From Methanobrevibacter boviskoreani JH1 (GTDB taxonomy: Archaea; Methanobacteriota; Methanobacteria; Methanobacteriales; Methanobacteriaceae), in assembly GCF_000320505.1 (NCBI RefSeq), contig NZ_BAGX02000026.1, positions 1 through 41,402 on the forward strand: a stretch of DNA of 41,402 bases, given 5' to 3'. Position numbers and translations under genes: made by a program. Below are positions 18,238 through 26,413 of this stretch, in pieces. The notes below the pieces were generated by a model. The model did no database searches. It saw only the letters and a list, made by a program, of their open reading frames with translations, and was not told the DNA's origin. Position 1 is the first letter of the stretch; each line of letters begins with the position of its first letter.

Positions 18238-18423
18238 TTATCTTCTTCTGTGTCTTAATCCTATAAATAATAATATTAATCCAATAGCTACCAGTATAGG
18301 AATTCCATAGAATAATAAATCCATATTGTTAAATGATTTGAATTCACTAGTTGCAGGTAAATTCATAGTGCTTGAATCTTTGTCGTCTGATGTAATTGTT
18401 GCAAAGTTATAATAAATCTGCAT
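18238..18423 (-). pseudogene. Detached C-terminal anchor of the pseudomurein-binding protein (frame-shifted tail)
   Basis: This short frame overlaps the end of the preceding gene. Its N-terminal residues YYNFATITSDD continue the pseudomurein-binding repeat that the upstream frame breaks off at GYADLL. The rest is a short polar linker, one transmembrane helix (residues about 36-56) and a basic end (RHRRR), the usual C-terminal anchor of a surface protein. It has no good ribosome binding site of its own. I read 18238-19375 as one gene interrupted at about 18407-18415 by a net +1 frame change (one extra or two missing bases in TTATTATAAC). A sequencing error, a real mutation or programmed shifting would all look the same here. 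Confidence 0.65.
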
Positions 18424-19375
18424 ATCCTATTTTAGCCCCATTATACTCAATATAGTCCGGCGCTTGATTATGTTCATCCATATAATTTACAACCTCCTCT
18501 GCCATAGCCTCATAATCATAAATACTATAGGAGGAGTTTGTACCTGTTGAGTAATTCTGAGGATTGTCTGGAGCTTTATACTCTTTAGGGCTTTCTAAGC
18601 TACTGCCTGCCAGATATGATGACAGTAGGTATAATGCTTGAGGTGTTGTATATGAACTATAGCTATCTTTTAGTTGTCCGGTTTGCTGTGCAAAAAGGAT
18701 ATCCTGTGATATGTCACCTATTGTACTTACATTAAGTTGTCCCCTTACGACATAATCATTGTTGAGAGTTTTGCTTGATGAGTCATAGCTATTTACATCC
18801 TCTATTATCTGATCTGCAATATATTTATTCACCTGGCTGTCACTATAGTATATGTCTCCTGATGAATCTGTTTTATCCGGATATGCCTGTGCAGGTTGTA
18901 TTGTGGATATCCCTGCTTCGGATAGGAACTGTCCCGGATTTTTGATAGATAGGAAACTCTCACTAGACCAGTTATCATCCCATGCTCTACGTAGGTTACT
19001 TAGATTGTTCAAATCAAGTGATCCTACATTAACAACTATGACCTGTTTAGAAACCTGTGAAGAATATCTGGCTAGCTCGTAGTAATTTGCCGCATCTGCA
19101 AATGCGATGTTTACACTGACATCGGTATCTGATTCCATTGCACGTGTTCCCTCACCAGGTGCAGGTGACTGGGAATCAACAATCACGGTTATATCACCAT
19201 TACTATCTGATTCGATATAATTCTTAATTTCATTCATCATCTTAACTTCTTCACCCTGTTGTCCAAAGATTGAATCCGAAGTTAAAAATACTGTTGTTGC
19301 ACTAACGGCACTTATGCTTGGTGCAAGAATCAGTATTGTTAAAATTAAAAATACACTTAGTTTTTTAAACCTCAT
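18407..19375 (-). CDS. Secreted pseudomurein-binding repeat protein (main part, frame interrupted at the 3' end)
   Basis: A 322-residue exported protein with a clear signal peptide (RFKKLSVFLILTILILA, cleavage near SVSA). Residues about 28-210 form a compact domain with TVFLTSDSIFG at its start, a DITVIVDSQSPAPGEGTRAM segment and a LRRAWDDNWSSESF motif. I recall this arrangement from pseudomurein-binding proteins of Methanobrevibacter, but its function is unknown to me. The C-terminus AEEVVNYMDEHNQAPDYIEY and GAKIGYADLL match a pseudomurein-binding repeat, a module that anchors proteins to the wall of Methanobacteriales. The repeat is cut by TAA at 18409-18407 and continues in another frame. 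AGAGGAATGTT lies upstream of the ATG. The racemase-like gene follows. Confidence 0.85.
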   Translation of the reverse strand: MRFKKLSVFLILTILILAPSISAVSATTVFLTSDSIFGQQGEEVKMMNEIKNYIESDSNGDITVIVDSQSPAPGEGTRAMESDTDVSVNIAFADAANYYELARYSSQVSKQVIVVNVGSLDLNNLSNLRRAWDDNWSSESFLSIKNPGQFLSEAGISTIQPAQAYPDKTDSSGDIYYSDSQVNKYIADQIIEDVNSYDSSSKTLNNDYVVRGQLNVSTIGDISQDILFAQQTGQLKDSYSSYTTPQALYLLSSYLAGSSLESPKEYKAPDNPQNYSTGTNSSYSIYDYEAMAEEVVNYMDEHNQAPDYIEYNGAKIGYADLL

Positions 19376-19482
19376 AACATTCCTCTATTAAAATCAAATT
19401 TATTATCTATTTGATTCTTATGATATTTAATAATATTTTAAAAAAAGATGTAAAAAATTTAATAAAAAATAATAAAAAAAGT

Positions 19483-19509
19483 AATAGATTTAATTTATCT
19501 AAATCTATT
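19483..19509 (-). terminator. Hairpin terminator overlapping a stop codon
   Basis: AATAGATTTA (19483-19492) and TAAATCTATT (19500-19509) form a 10-bp stem with a 7-nt loop. The stem includes the stop codon of the leftward gene ending at 19505. On the minus strand a run of TTTTTTT and further T-rich sequence follows. Confidence 0.65.
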
Positions 19510-20323
19510 GTTTAATTTGAACTGTTGGTATAACCTTAGCCTCGGCAGCATTCAATACGCTTGTATCACTTGTATTTGTTGTAAATATGATATCATACTC
19601 TGTATCATTTACTATAAATCCGATATCTCTTGTAATATTGTCATATTCGCTATAGGTTATGTTATACCCTGTAGTGCCACTTATATTAATATAGTCTGAA
19701 TATATAAGACTTCCCTCTTGGTTTGCCTCAACATTTGCTGTTATCGTTGAAATCATACCGCTGATGGAATGTTCCTCTCCAGGAACTAGACTGTTGTTAT
19801 ATAACTTTACACTTACATTATCTCCATTAAAAACAGCCATATATCTGTCACTGTCTGCATGGGTATATTCCTGAGGTATAGTTAAGCTATATGCTGTGAA
19901 GTTATATGTGTTATTAGTTTCGTTTGTATTTGTAGCATTTTCATTTGAAAGTACATATGCATAGTTTACAACTAAAATAAGAAGGATAATTCCAGCAATT
20001 ATGATTACATGTTTTTTATTAATGTTTAATTCTGGTTTTGACTCCATTAAGTTCGGTTTCTTTCTAGGTTTATCCTTTTTATTATTAGCATTATTATTTT
20101 CAGGATTACTTATTTTAGATCTTTCATAGGTAAATATATTTCCAAGACTTGCATCTTTCTTCTTTTTATCTGTATCTGATTCAGTATCATCGTTTTTACT
20201 GAATATATTTACTGCCTTGTCTTGAAGTTCTATTTTCTCATCGGGTAATTTAGTATGACAATCTAAACAGTATTCCTCATTGTTAATATGTTCTTTACCA
20301 CATTTTGGACAATACTTCGCCAT
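19505..20323 (-). CDS. Zinc-ribbon protein with one membrane helix and an exported domain
   Basis: A 272-residue protein. Residues 1-25 carry a zinc ribbon (CPKCG and CLDCH). A charged Lys/Asp/Asn-rich cytoplasmic linker runs to about residue 105, then one transmembrane helix (HVIIIAGIILLILVVNYAYV), then an Asn/Thr-rich stalk and an exported domain of about 125 residues. That domain ends with GTTGYNITYSEYDNITR, GFIVNDTEYDIIF and a final helix, a pattern it shares with the proteins at 20506 and 25904. It looks like a PsbP/DcrB-type alpha-beta fold, which is my inference. AAAGGGAT precedes the ATG. A link between an outside domain and an inside zinc ribbon suggests sensing or envelope maintenance, but this is not proven. 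Confidence 0.78.
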   Translation of the reverse strand: MAKYCPKCGKEHINNEEYCLDCHTKLPDEKIELQDKAVNIFSKNDDTESDTDKKKKDASLGNIFTYERSKISNPENNNANNKKDKPRKKPNLMESKPELNINKKHVIIIAGIILLILVVNYAYVLSNENATNTNETNNTYNFTAYSLTIPQEYTHADSDRYMAVFNGDNVSVKLYNNSLVPGEEHSISGMISTITANVEANQEGSLIYSDYINISGTTGYNITYSEYDNITRDIGFIVNDTEYDIIFTTNTSDTSVLNAAEAKVIPTVQIKQ

Positions 20324-20505
20324 TTTATCCCTTTTTTAATAATTTTTAACAAATTAGTATTTTATTGAATTATTCTTAAATTATTTATAATTTTATAATA
20401 AATATTATTTAATTATTATTGGTTTTATTTAAAAGTTTAAGTATTTTTACAAAACATCTAAAAAAGAAAAATAATTATTGTTGATTTTATTTGATGTTTG
20501 ATATT

Positions 20506-21828
20506 TTAAAAAGGAAAAGGATTTTTGTCTATATATTTAATACTTTTCTCAATATTTTCAATTTCATCATTATATGAATCTATATCATCAGATACAAACA
20601 GGAATCCATATTCTTTTTTATCCTTTATAAATCCAAATGTACGATACTCGTAATTCTTTGTACCATTTTTACTTATGACATCATACATCTGTATGCCATT
20701 GACTTCTTTTATGGTACTATTTTCTATTAAAGCTCCATTTCTTAAATCTAAATTTTCCGTGGAACTTTTAATCTGATTTAGGTTTCTATTGGAATCTTTT
20801 GACTGATATACACTCAGTACTATATTATGTCCATTGTCTCTTCCTGCATAACTTCCAATAACATTAGTTTCTGACTCGTTAAATTCCTCCCATGTGGTTG
20901 GTAGCTTAAATGTTATTATCTTATTGGAGTATTCTCCAGGCTCATTTGTCGGATTAATGTAGTTTAGGGAATTTTCATTAATGTAATTAAATGTGAATGT
21001 CGCTCCAATAGCTATTATTATAAGTATGACTAATATTAATGTTCCATGTTTATGTAGGACTTTAAAGTGTTTTTTATTTAATCGTCTATTCTCTCTTTCC
21101 TTTAAATCCTTCTCTTCAATAAACTCTTCAACACTTTCCATGTCACTTTTGGTATATTCTGAGTATGGATTTTCTTCAATGGTGTGTATTGGATATATTG
21201 TATTGGACTCTTCCATCTCCATTGTTTCGATTATTTCCTCTACTTCTTGCTCCTGGTTTCTATTTATTTCGGGATATTCTTCCCTTGAGGGTTGGTATGT
21301 GTTTGTTGTCTGATATTCCCCTTCCTGGTTTGGATAATATTCCTCACTAGGTATATAGTCAGTGTCCTCTTTGATTGTATAGTCTTCATTTGCTCTGTAA
21401 TCTGTATTTTCAATTGAATAATCTTTGTTATAGTTTGTATCTTCTTTGATTGTATAGTCTGTATTGTCTAATCCGTAATCTCTATCATTTTCAATTGGAC
21501 TATCCTCATGATTATAACCGGTATCTTCCTTGATTATATAATCATCATTATCTTCTTTAACATAAGTATCATCTAAATTGTATTCCTCAATTGGTCTAGG
21601 ACTATTCTCTCTTATTATTTGAGAAATAGGCATATGATACTCATCAGGATTGTCTTCATCATTATTTGTTTTGGAATTAGAGGTGTTTCTTCTTTTTTCT
21701 GTAAGTTCCTTATAGTTTAAGGAATTTTTATAGTATGAATCTTTATCTACTAGTCTTTCACCACATTCCTTACAGAACTTTTCAGGACCTTCTGTTTCTG
21801 TTTTACAAATAGGACAAATTTTTGTCAA
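20506..21828 (-). CDS. Zinc-ribbon protein with acidic tyrosine-rich repeats, one membrane helix and an exported domain
   Basis: A 440-residue protein. An N-terminal zinc ribbon (CPIC and CKEC, residues about 5-20) is followed by a long acidic disordered part with repeated YTIKEDTDY-type units (about residues 95-165: DDYIIKEDTGY, TDYTIKEDTNY, EDYTIKEDTDY). One transmembrane helix (TLILVILIIIAIGATFTFNYI) leads to an exported domain of about 150 residues. The domain begins near ITFKLPTTWEEF and ends with VNGIQMYDVISKNG, YRTFGFIKDKKEYGFLFVS and a helix IENIEKSIKYI, the same plan as in the genes at 19505 and 25904. The start is TTG at 21828 with GGTG seven bases upstream. No known function; the layout recalls a membrane sensor or scaffold. 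Confidence 0.78.
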   Translation of the reverse strand: MTKICPICKTETEGPEKFCKECGERLVDKDSYYKNSLNYKELTEKRRNTSNSKTNNDEDNPDEYHMPISQIIRENSPRPIEEYNLDDTYVKEDNDDYIIKEDTGYNHEDSPIENDRDYGLDNTDYTIKEDTNYNKDYSIENTDYRANEDYTIKEDTDYIPSEEYYPNQEGEYQTTNTYQPSREEYPEINRNQEQEVEEIIETMEMEESNTIYPIHTIEENPYSEYTKSDMESVEEFIEEKDLKERENRRLNKKHFKVLHKHGTLILVILIIIAIGATFTFNYINENSLNYINPTNEPGEYSNKIITFKLPTTWEEFNESETNVIGSYAGRDNGHNIVLSVYQSKDSNRNLNQIKSSTENLDLRNGALIENSTIKEVNGIQMYDVISKNGTKNYEYRTFGFIKDKKEYGFLFVSDDIDSYNDEIENIEKSIKYIDKNPFPF

Positions 21829-22137
21829 GAAATAGCACCAACCATATCTAATTAGAATTATTTATGTTTAGATAGTATTTATATTATACAGTTAATTTAG
21901 ATTAAAAAGAGTATTCTTATGTTTTTATAAAATATGTAAGTAAAGTGTTTTTTTCACTCTACCTACTGTGTGTTAAAAAATGAGATAAAAAACAAAAAAA
22001 GATTATTTTAAATAATCTTTATTTTTCTCTTTATCCAACTAATTATATTTGTTTTTTTAGTATTTATAACTTTGTATTTAAAATATCTGAGTTCTATTAT
22101 AAAATTTTATATGGGATTAAAACAAAGAATATGGCCT
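21829..22137. other. Intergenic region with promoter-like and terminator-like elements
   Basis: There is no gene here. On the minus strand a TATA-like GTATAATATAAATA (near 21881-21893) would start the gene at 21828. The hairpin at 21998-22020 would end the transcript arriving from 22138. Confidence 0.45.
21998..22020 (-). terminator. Hairpin and T-tract downstream of the ADP-ribosylglycohydrolase operon
   Basis: AAAGATTATT and AATAATCTTT form a perfect 10-bp stem with a 3-nt loop. On the minus strand it is followed by TTTTGTTTTTTATC. It lies about 120 nt beyond the last stop of the leftward operon ending at 22138. Confidence 0.6.
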
Positions 22138-22464
22138 TTATTGGTCTTTTAAAATCCATTTAATGGCATTTATTTTTATGTTGTTTGTCCATACCTTTGC
22201 CTGGCTTTTATGTTTGCTTTTACTGTCATTTTGCTTTTCTAAAGAGCTATTTAAAACTCTTGATTTGGCCTCAAGTTCTATAAGTAACTCCTTTAGTTCT
22301 TCTTCTTCCTTTCCAATAAGTGTCTTTAAAAAGGTTTCCTCAACTTGGCTCTCAACGCTTACTATCTGTTTTTCTTTATCGAGTCTTTCATTTGAATTTA
22401 GAATATTTTTCGTGCTTTCATTAAGATAATTTGATCTTTTTTGAATTTCCTCTGTCGTTTTCAT
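22138..22464 (-). CDS. Small coiled-coil protein downstream of the ADP-ribosylglycohydrolase
   Basis: A 108-residue, highly charged protein that I do not recognise. Most of it (residues about 5-85) is predicted helical with heptad-like spacing (KEEEELKELLIELEAKSRVL), so a coiled coil is likely. There is no signal peptide, membrane helix or cysteine. The C-terminus KVWTNNIKINAIKWILKDQ is more hydrophobic. It begins only 11 nt after the stop of the ADP-ribosylglycohydrolase gene, with GTGAGAT as the binding site, so it is almost surely co-translated and may act with that enzyme. Its role is unknown. Confidence 0.72.
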   Translation of the reverse strand: MKTTEEIQKRSNYLNESTKNILNSNERLDKEKQIVSVESQVEETFLKTLIGKEEEELKELLIELEAKSRVLNSSLEKQNDSKSKHKSQAKVWTNNIKINAIKWILKDQ

Positions 22465-22475
22465 TATCTCACTTT

Positions 22476-23420
22476 TTACTCCTTGTTTATGGTTTTATCA
22501 AAATCGTCTAAAAGATTTAAGATATCCTCTTTACGTGCTATGGTATTTAACCATTCTTTAGGTATTGAATCATAGCCATAATAAATACCTGCAAGTCCTC
22601 CACATATTGCTCCTACTGTGTCGGTGTCAGATCCTAAATTTACACTTTTAAGCAATGCCTCCCTATATGAATTTGTATTTGCTAATGTCCATAGCACAGC
22701 CTCAAGGGTATCTATCACATAACCTGAACTCTTGATGTCATCCATGTCTAAATCAAATATTTCCCCTGAGAAAATCCTTTCAAATCTTCCCCTTTCCATA
22801 TCGAACTCCTTGTCATCTTTATAATATTTTAATATGTCATCAATGGATTGGTTAATTGAATCCCTAAGACTTATGTCATTGTTTAATAACTTAACAGCTA
22901 TTTGACAATAAAGGTGACATGCAATCTTTGATCTTTTATGGTTATGTGTAAGTCCAGATACATTGTATATTAATTCCACATCCTCGCTGCTCATCCTTTC
23001 ATTAATCAGATAGGCTACTGGTAATATTCTCATGAGGGATCCGTTACCGTTATCATGTTCATAGCCTCCTCCACATTTTAGAGGATTTACTCCATCATCA
23101 TATCTTGATATGGCTAGAACGGTAGTATGGCCTACATCAAAGGTTTCACCGTCAGATGTATAGTCTCCATTATGGTACCAGTTGGAGAATTTCGTCATCA
23201 TGTCCTCATAATCGATTTCCGGATGTTTTATTATGCTGTCTATAGTTGCAAGGGTTAAGGAACTGTCGTCTGAAAAGGTTCCCGGAGCTTTATTATATGT
23301 TCCATAACCTATCATTTTTTCTATCGGATTCTTCTCAAGTTCCTTCCTTGACTTGAATTCAACAGGCACTCCAAGTGCATCCCCTATAATTAATCCTATA
23401 ATTCCATCTTTACTGTTCAT
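22476..23420 (-). CDS. ADP-ribosylglycohydrolase family protein (DraG-like)
   Basis: A 314-residue, all-helical enzyme of the ADP-ribosyl-[dinitrogenase reductase] hydrolase (DraG/ARH) family. Such enzymes remove ADP-ribose from proteins or small molecules with a pair of Mg2+ ions. The metal ligands are visible: GTFSDDSS (Asp51, Asp52) near the N-terminus and LGSDTDTVGAICGGLAGIYYG (Asp265, Asp267) near the C-terminus. GNGSLMRILPVAYL and the start IIGLIIGDALGVPVEF are also family signatures. No ADP-ribosyltransferase gene or nitrogenase lies in the window, so the target is open. AGGAATGA precedes the ATG. A small coiled-coil gene follows directly. Confidence 0.92.
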   Translation of the reverse strand: MNSKDGIIGLIIGDALGVPVEFKSRKELEKNPIEKMIGYGTYNKAPGTFSDDSSLTLATIDSIIKHPEIDYEDMMTKFSNWYHNGDYTSDGETFDVGHTTVLAISRYDDGVNPLKCGGGYEHDNGNGSLMRILPVAYLINERMSSEDVELIYNVSGLTHNHKRSKIACHLYCQIAVKLLNNDISLRDSINQSIDDILKYYKDDKEFDMERGRFERIFSGEIFDLDMDDIKSSGYVIDTLEAVLWTLANTNSYREALLKSVNLGSDTDTVGAICGGLAGIYYGYDSIPKEWLNTIARKEDILNLLDDFDKTINKE

Positions 23421-23491
23421 AATATCATTCCTGTATCATATAAAAAAATAGTTAATTGGATTTGAAGTGGCCATCTTATAAAAAAAATAGT

Positions 23492-23968
23492 TTAAAATGG
23501 AGACCAGAAACTCATAGGTTCATAGAATCCATAATAATTTAATAAATAATGGTTCAACGGGTTTTTATTTGCATAATAATTTATTTCCGCTGTAAAATTA
23601 TCACGGTCTATTAATCCATTTTTATATTTGTATCTGACCCATTCAATGTGTTTACTGTCCTTGTTTAATTTTTTATAATATTTTGTTATGTTCTCAGGTA
23701 TGCTGCCTTCATTGGCATAATAGATGTTACTTATTGCCTCAAAGTTTCTATCGTCTTTATAACTGATACTTGGTCCGTTTGATTTGTTTTCCTCAACCTT
23801 CTCGATTAACTTTGCATCGGCAATACTGCTTATGTTGTATTTCTCCTCAAGCTTAAGGTTTTCCATAGCTTCCTGTTTGTCTTTATCTACATCATGAAAA
23901 TAAGCTAAAATATAAATCGCTGCAATTAATACTATAACAATTACTATAACCGTAGCTTTTTTCTTCAT
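23492..23968 (-). CDS. Single-pass exported protein of unknown function
   Basis: A 158-residue protein with an N-terminal lysine start and one hydrophobic segment (ATVIVIVIVLIAAIYILAYF). This would be an uncleaved anchor or a signal peptide. The remaining 130 residues are polar and Tyr/Asn-rich, with several YY pairs and an aromatic C-terminus (YYGFYEPMSFWSPF). No family is recognised and there are no cysteines. AGGGAT precedes the ATG. It ends about 70 nt before the ADP-ribosylglycohydrolase start, so joint transcription is possible but not evident. Confidence 0.7.
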   Translation of the reverse strand: MKKKATVIVIVIVLIAAIYILAYFHDVDKDKQEAMENLKLEEKYNISSIADAKLIEKVEENKSNGPSISYKDDRNFEAISNIYYANEGSIPENITKYYKKLNKDSKHIEWVRYKYKNGLIDRDNFTAEINYYANKNPLNHYLLNYYGFYEPMSFWSPF

Positions 23969-23989
23969 TTTAATCCCTAATCTTTTTTA

Positions 23990-24190
23990 TATTTTATAAA
24001 TGTCGAATTTCAATTCTCAACTTAGCAATGTATAATGCATGGACCTTTACAATGTTGAATCCCGATTCTTCAAAATATGATGCCTAAAATATGGATATGC
24101 ATCTTAAAATCATTTACATGAAAACCATCATGATTCCAGTAAACTATTCCAACTTAAATATTGTCTTAAAATTTGAAAAATTTTTTTAAT
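23990..24190. other. Compositionally distinct non-coding stretch, possible gene remnant
   Basis: This part of the divergent intergenic region lacks the long T- and A-runs seen elsewhere and has more G and C. Read on the plus strand from ATG at 24028 it gives an open-looking frame of about 54 codons (starting MYNAWTFTMLNPDSSKYDA) broken by one TAA. It may be a decayed gene, a small RNA or chance. Confidence 0.3.
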
Positions 24191-24268
24191 ATTATTACTA
24201 TTTATTTATTATTTTATTTAATAAATTTTATTTAATAGTTAATATAATATTATAAAATAGTGAGTGAA

Positions 24269-25546
24269 ATGACTGAACAGGTTAGTAAAACAATACATTC
24301 TGTAACTGATGATATTCCTCTTGAAGGTGATATTAAAAAATACAATCTTGCTCTATTCAGTCCAGATGATGGTTTTAAAAAGGGAGATAAGGTAGTTGTT
24401 TTCAGTAATTCTGAATATGAGGAGATTCAAGATAAAATCAAGGAATATGAATTACAGATTGAAAAAATAGATGAATTAGGAAATAACAGTGAAGATTTGA
24501 AAGTGAAGGATATTGAAATTGATAGTCTGAAAAATTCATTGTCTGATTTGGAAGATAAAAGCATTAAGGAAATTTCAATTAAAAATAATGAGATTGAATC
24601 TTTAAAGAAGAATATTATCGATCTTCAACTTGAAAATGAAAATCTTAAGGATAAAAGTTCTAATGTTGATGCTATAGAACAAGAAAAAGATAAGGAAATC
24701 GGTGCCAAAGATGAACAGATCGGTATTTTAAAATCCAACATCTCTGAACTTGAATCTAAACTTGGGGATATGGATGCTAAAGATAAGGAAATCAGTAAAC
24801 TAAAAGCTTTATTGTCTGTTTCCGAATCTAAAGATAATGAGATTGAAGATTTAAAATCAAAAATATCTGAACTTGAGGCAAAGGATGAAGAACTTGAAGA
24901 TTTAAAATCCGAGATTAAATCAAAGGATGATGAGATTTCTGATTTAGAAAATCAAGTCATTACATTAAGTGAACGTTTAGAGGCCGAATCAAATAAGGTA
25001 AGTACCGAATTCCTACCACAGACAAAAGCTCAAAATGAGGAATTGTATAAGCTTCAGAATAAGGTTAACGAGAGAAATGAGATGTTATTTGAAGTTACAG
25101 ATAATATTAACCAAACAATGGAAGAGGCTATTATTGATGCAGTAAAGGAAACTAACGATATTGTAAATGCTAGCAATAAAACCACACGTGCAAAGATCAA
25201 TAATGCCGTAAGCCAAAGTGAAAAGGAAGTCACTGAAAGAAACAGGGCTATTGCAAGTAATATCAATAGTATGGTTGATAGTATTAATGATGAGCTTCAA
25301 AACGTTTCCATCTGGAAACTATTATTGAATAGAAAGAACATTAACATTAAAATCCCAACAAGTGACTTAAATAAACAGGTCAAGATCAATATACCTAAGG
25401 ATGTTGTTGAGGATAAAGAGGTTAATGTTGACGTTTTAAAGATTAAGAAGAATCACAAAATTGATAATCTTAAAAAACTTTGGATTGATACTGAAGAGGA
25501 TAAGAACTCAAAAGAGCCAATTGACGTTGGCAATGTTAAAAAATAG
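24269..25546 (+). CDS. Long cytoplasmic coiled-coil protein
   Basis: A 425- to 428-residue protein without signal peptide or membrane helix. Residues about 1-55 form a small globular part containing YNLALFSPDDGFKKGDKVVVFS. Residues about 55-245 are a long coiled coil with recurring units such as KDNEIEDLKSKISELEAKDE. Then come a second helical stretch rich in Asn/Thr (NEMLFEVTDNINQTMEEAI) and a charged C-terminal part. The start is uncertain: GTG at 24260 lacks a binding site, while ATG at 24269 has AGTGA five bases upstream, so I prefer the ATG. It is the only rightward gene among leftward ones in this part. I recognise no family; a structural, SMC-like or chromosome- or envelope-organising role is possible but unsupported. 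Confidence 0.78.
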   Translation: MTEQVSKTIHSVTDDIPLEGDIKKYNLALFSPDDGFKKGDKVVVFSNSEYEEIQDKIKEYELQIEKIDELGNNSEDLKVKDIEIDSLKNSLSDLEDKSIKEISIKNNEIESLKKNIIDLQLENENLKDKSSNVDAIEQEKDKEIGAKDEQIGILKSNISELESKLGDMDAKDKEISKLKALLSVSESKDNEIEDLKSKISELEAKDEELEDLKSEIKSKDDEISDLENQVITLSERLEAESNKVSTEFLPQTKAQNEELYKLQNKVNERNEMLFEVTDNINQTMEEAIIDAVKETNDIVNASNKTTRAKINNAVSQSEKEVTERNRAIASNINSMVDSINDELQNVSIWKLLLNRKNINIKIPTSDLNKQVKINIPKDVVEDKEVNVDVLKIKKNHKIDNLKKLWIDTEEDKNSKEPIDVGNVKK

Positions 25547-25903
25547 ATTTTGTTTTGTTTAGTCATTTACTATTCATCTTCTTTTTATTTTTATAATTTT
25601 TTATTAATTTTTTTCATGTGTTATTTTTATTATTTTTATTATTTCTGGCTATTTTTTTAGTTTTTTTATAATCTTTCTTATTAAAATGGACCTTTGGCTA
25701 TTTATTCTTAATTATTAAATTTTTTATAGTATCTCTCATTTTTAGTTATTGGTAGTATTTGTTTTCGATGTCTATTTCATTTATTTATAAAAAATAGTTT
25801 AATTTAAAATAATTTAAGATCAATTGTATTAATAAAAATAGTTTAATCTAGAAAAGTAAGGTTCAAATAAAATAACCAATTAAATTAAAAAAAGATTAGA
25901 AAT
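25547..25903. other. Convergent T-rich intergenic region
   Basis: There is no gene in these 357 nt. Dense T-runs just after 25546 could end the rightward transcript. No hairpin, repeat or RNA gene is visible. Confidence 0.5.
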
Positions 25904-26407
25904 TTAAGATTTCCTCTTAATATTTCCAATGGTTTCAAATATCTTATCTTCATTAAATCCTGTATCGGATTTAATTAGATATCTATTGTCGTTTTTAGTA
26001 AATGAGTAATAAGTATAATTATGACTTAAATATTTATCATTATCATTTGTTTTAATAATGGTTACATTAATTCCATTTATATTTCTGCTTGTATTTGATA
26101 ATATTTTCTGTCCGTCTATTTCCTTGTTGATGGATTGGCTATTTACATTTTCAGTTATTGAAAGTGTATAATTATTATCTTTTAAGTAAGCAGTATGTGA
26201 TACCTCTGTATTGTCTGGAAGTGAAAGGCTACTTGGTACATCGAATTCACTGTTTATCATTGTACATTCTGGTCCTAGTTCTCCAATTATCCAATTAATT
26301 CCTACAATAGCAATAATTATTATTATAAGACCAATACAGCAATCCCTAACAAACTTATTACCACTTTCCTCAGGATCTTTATCTTTAAGAAATTCTTCTT
26401 CCTTCAT
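25904..26407 (-). CDS. Single-pass membrane protein with an exported domain related to the zinc-ribbon proteins
   Basis: A 167-residue protein. A short acidic cytoplasmic N-terminus (MKEEEFLKDKDPEE) is followed by one transmembrane helix (DCCIGLIIIIIAIVGINWII) and an exported domain of about 120 residues. The domain shows INGINVTIIKTND, an aromatic strand (HNYTYYSFTKNDNRYLI) and a final amphipathic helix (EDKIFETIGNIKRK), the same order as in the genes at 19505 and 20506. It lacks the zinc ribbon. I chose ATG at 26407 because AGGT lies upstream at a suitable distance; a TTG two codons earlier overlaps that spacing. Function unknown. Confidence 0.75.
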   Translation of the reverse strand: MKEEEFLKDKDPEESGNKFVRDCCIGLIIIIIAIVGINWIIGELGPECTMINSEFDVPSSLSLPDNTEVSHTAYLKDNNYTLSITENVNSQSINKEIDGQKILSNTSRNINGINVTIIKTNDNDKYLSHNYTYYSFTKNDNRYLIKSDTGFNEDKIFETIGNIKRKS

Positions 26408-26413
26408 AATCAA

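Noticed and set aside
18238-18423. Independent small membrane protein gene
   Set aside because: It lacks its own binding site, and its first residues complete the broken pseudomurein-binding repeat, so a frame-shifted tail is the better reading.
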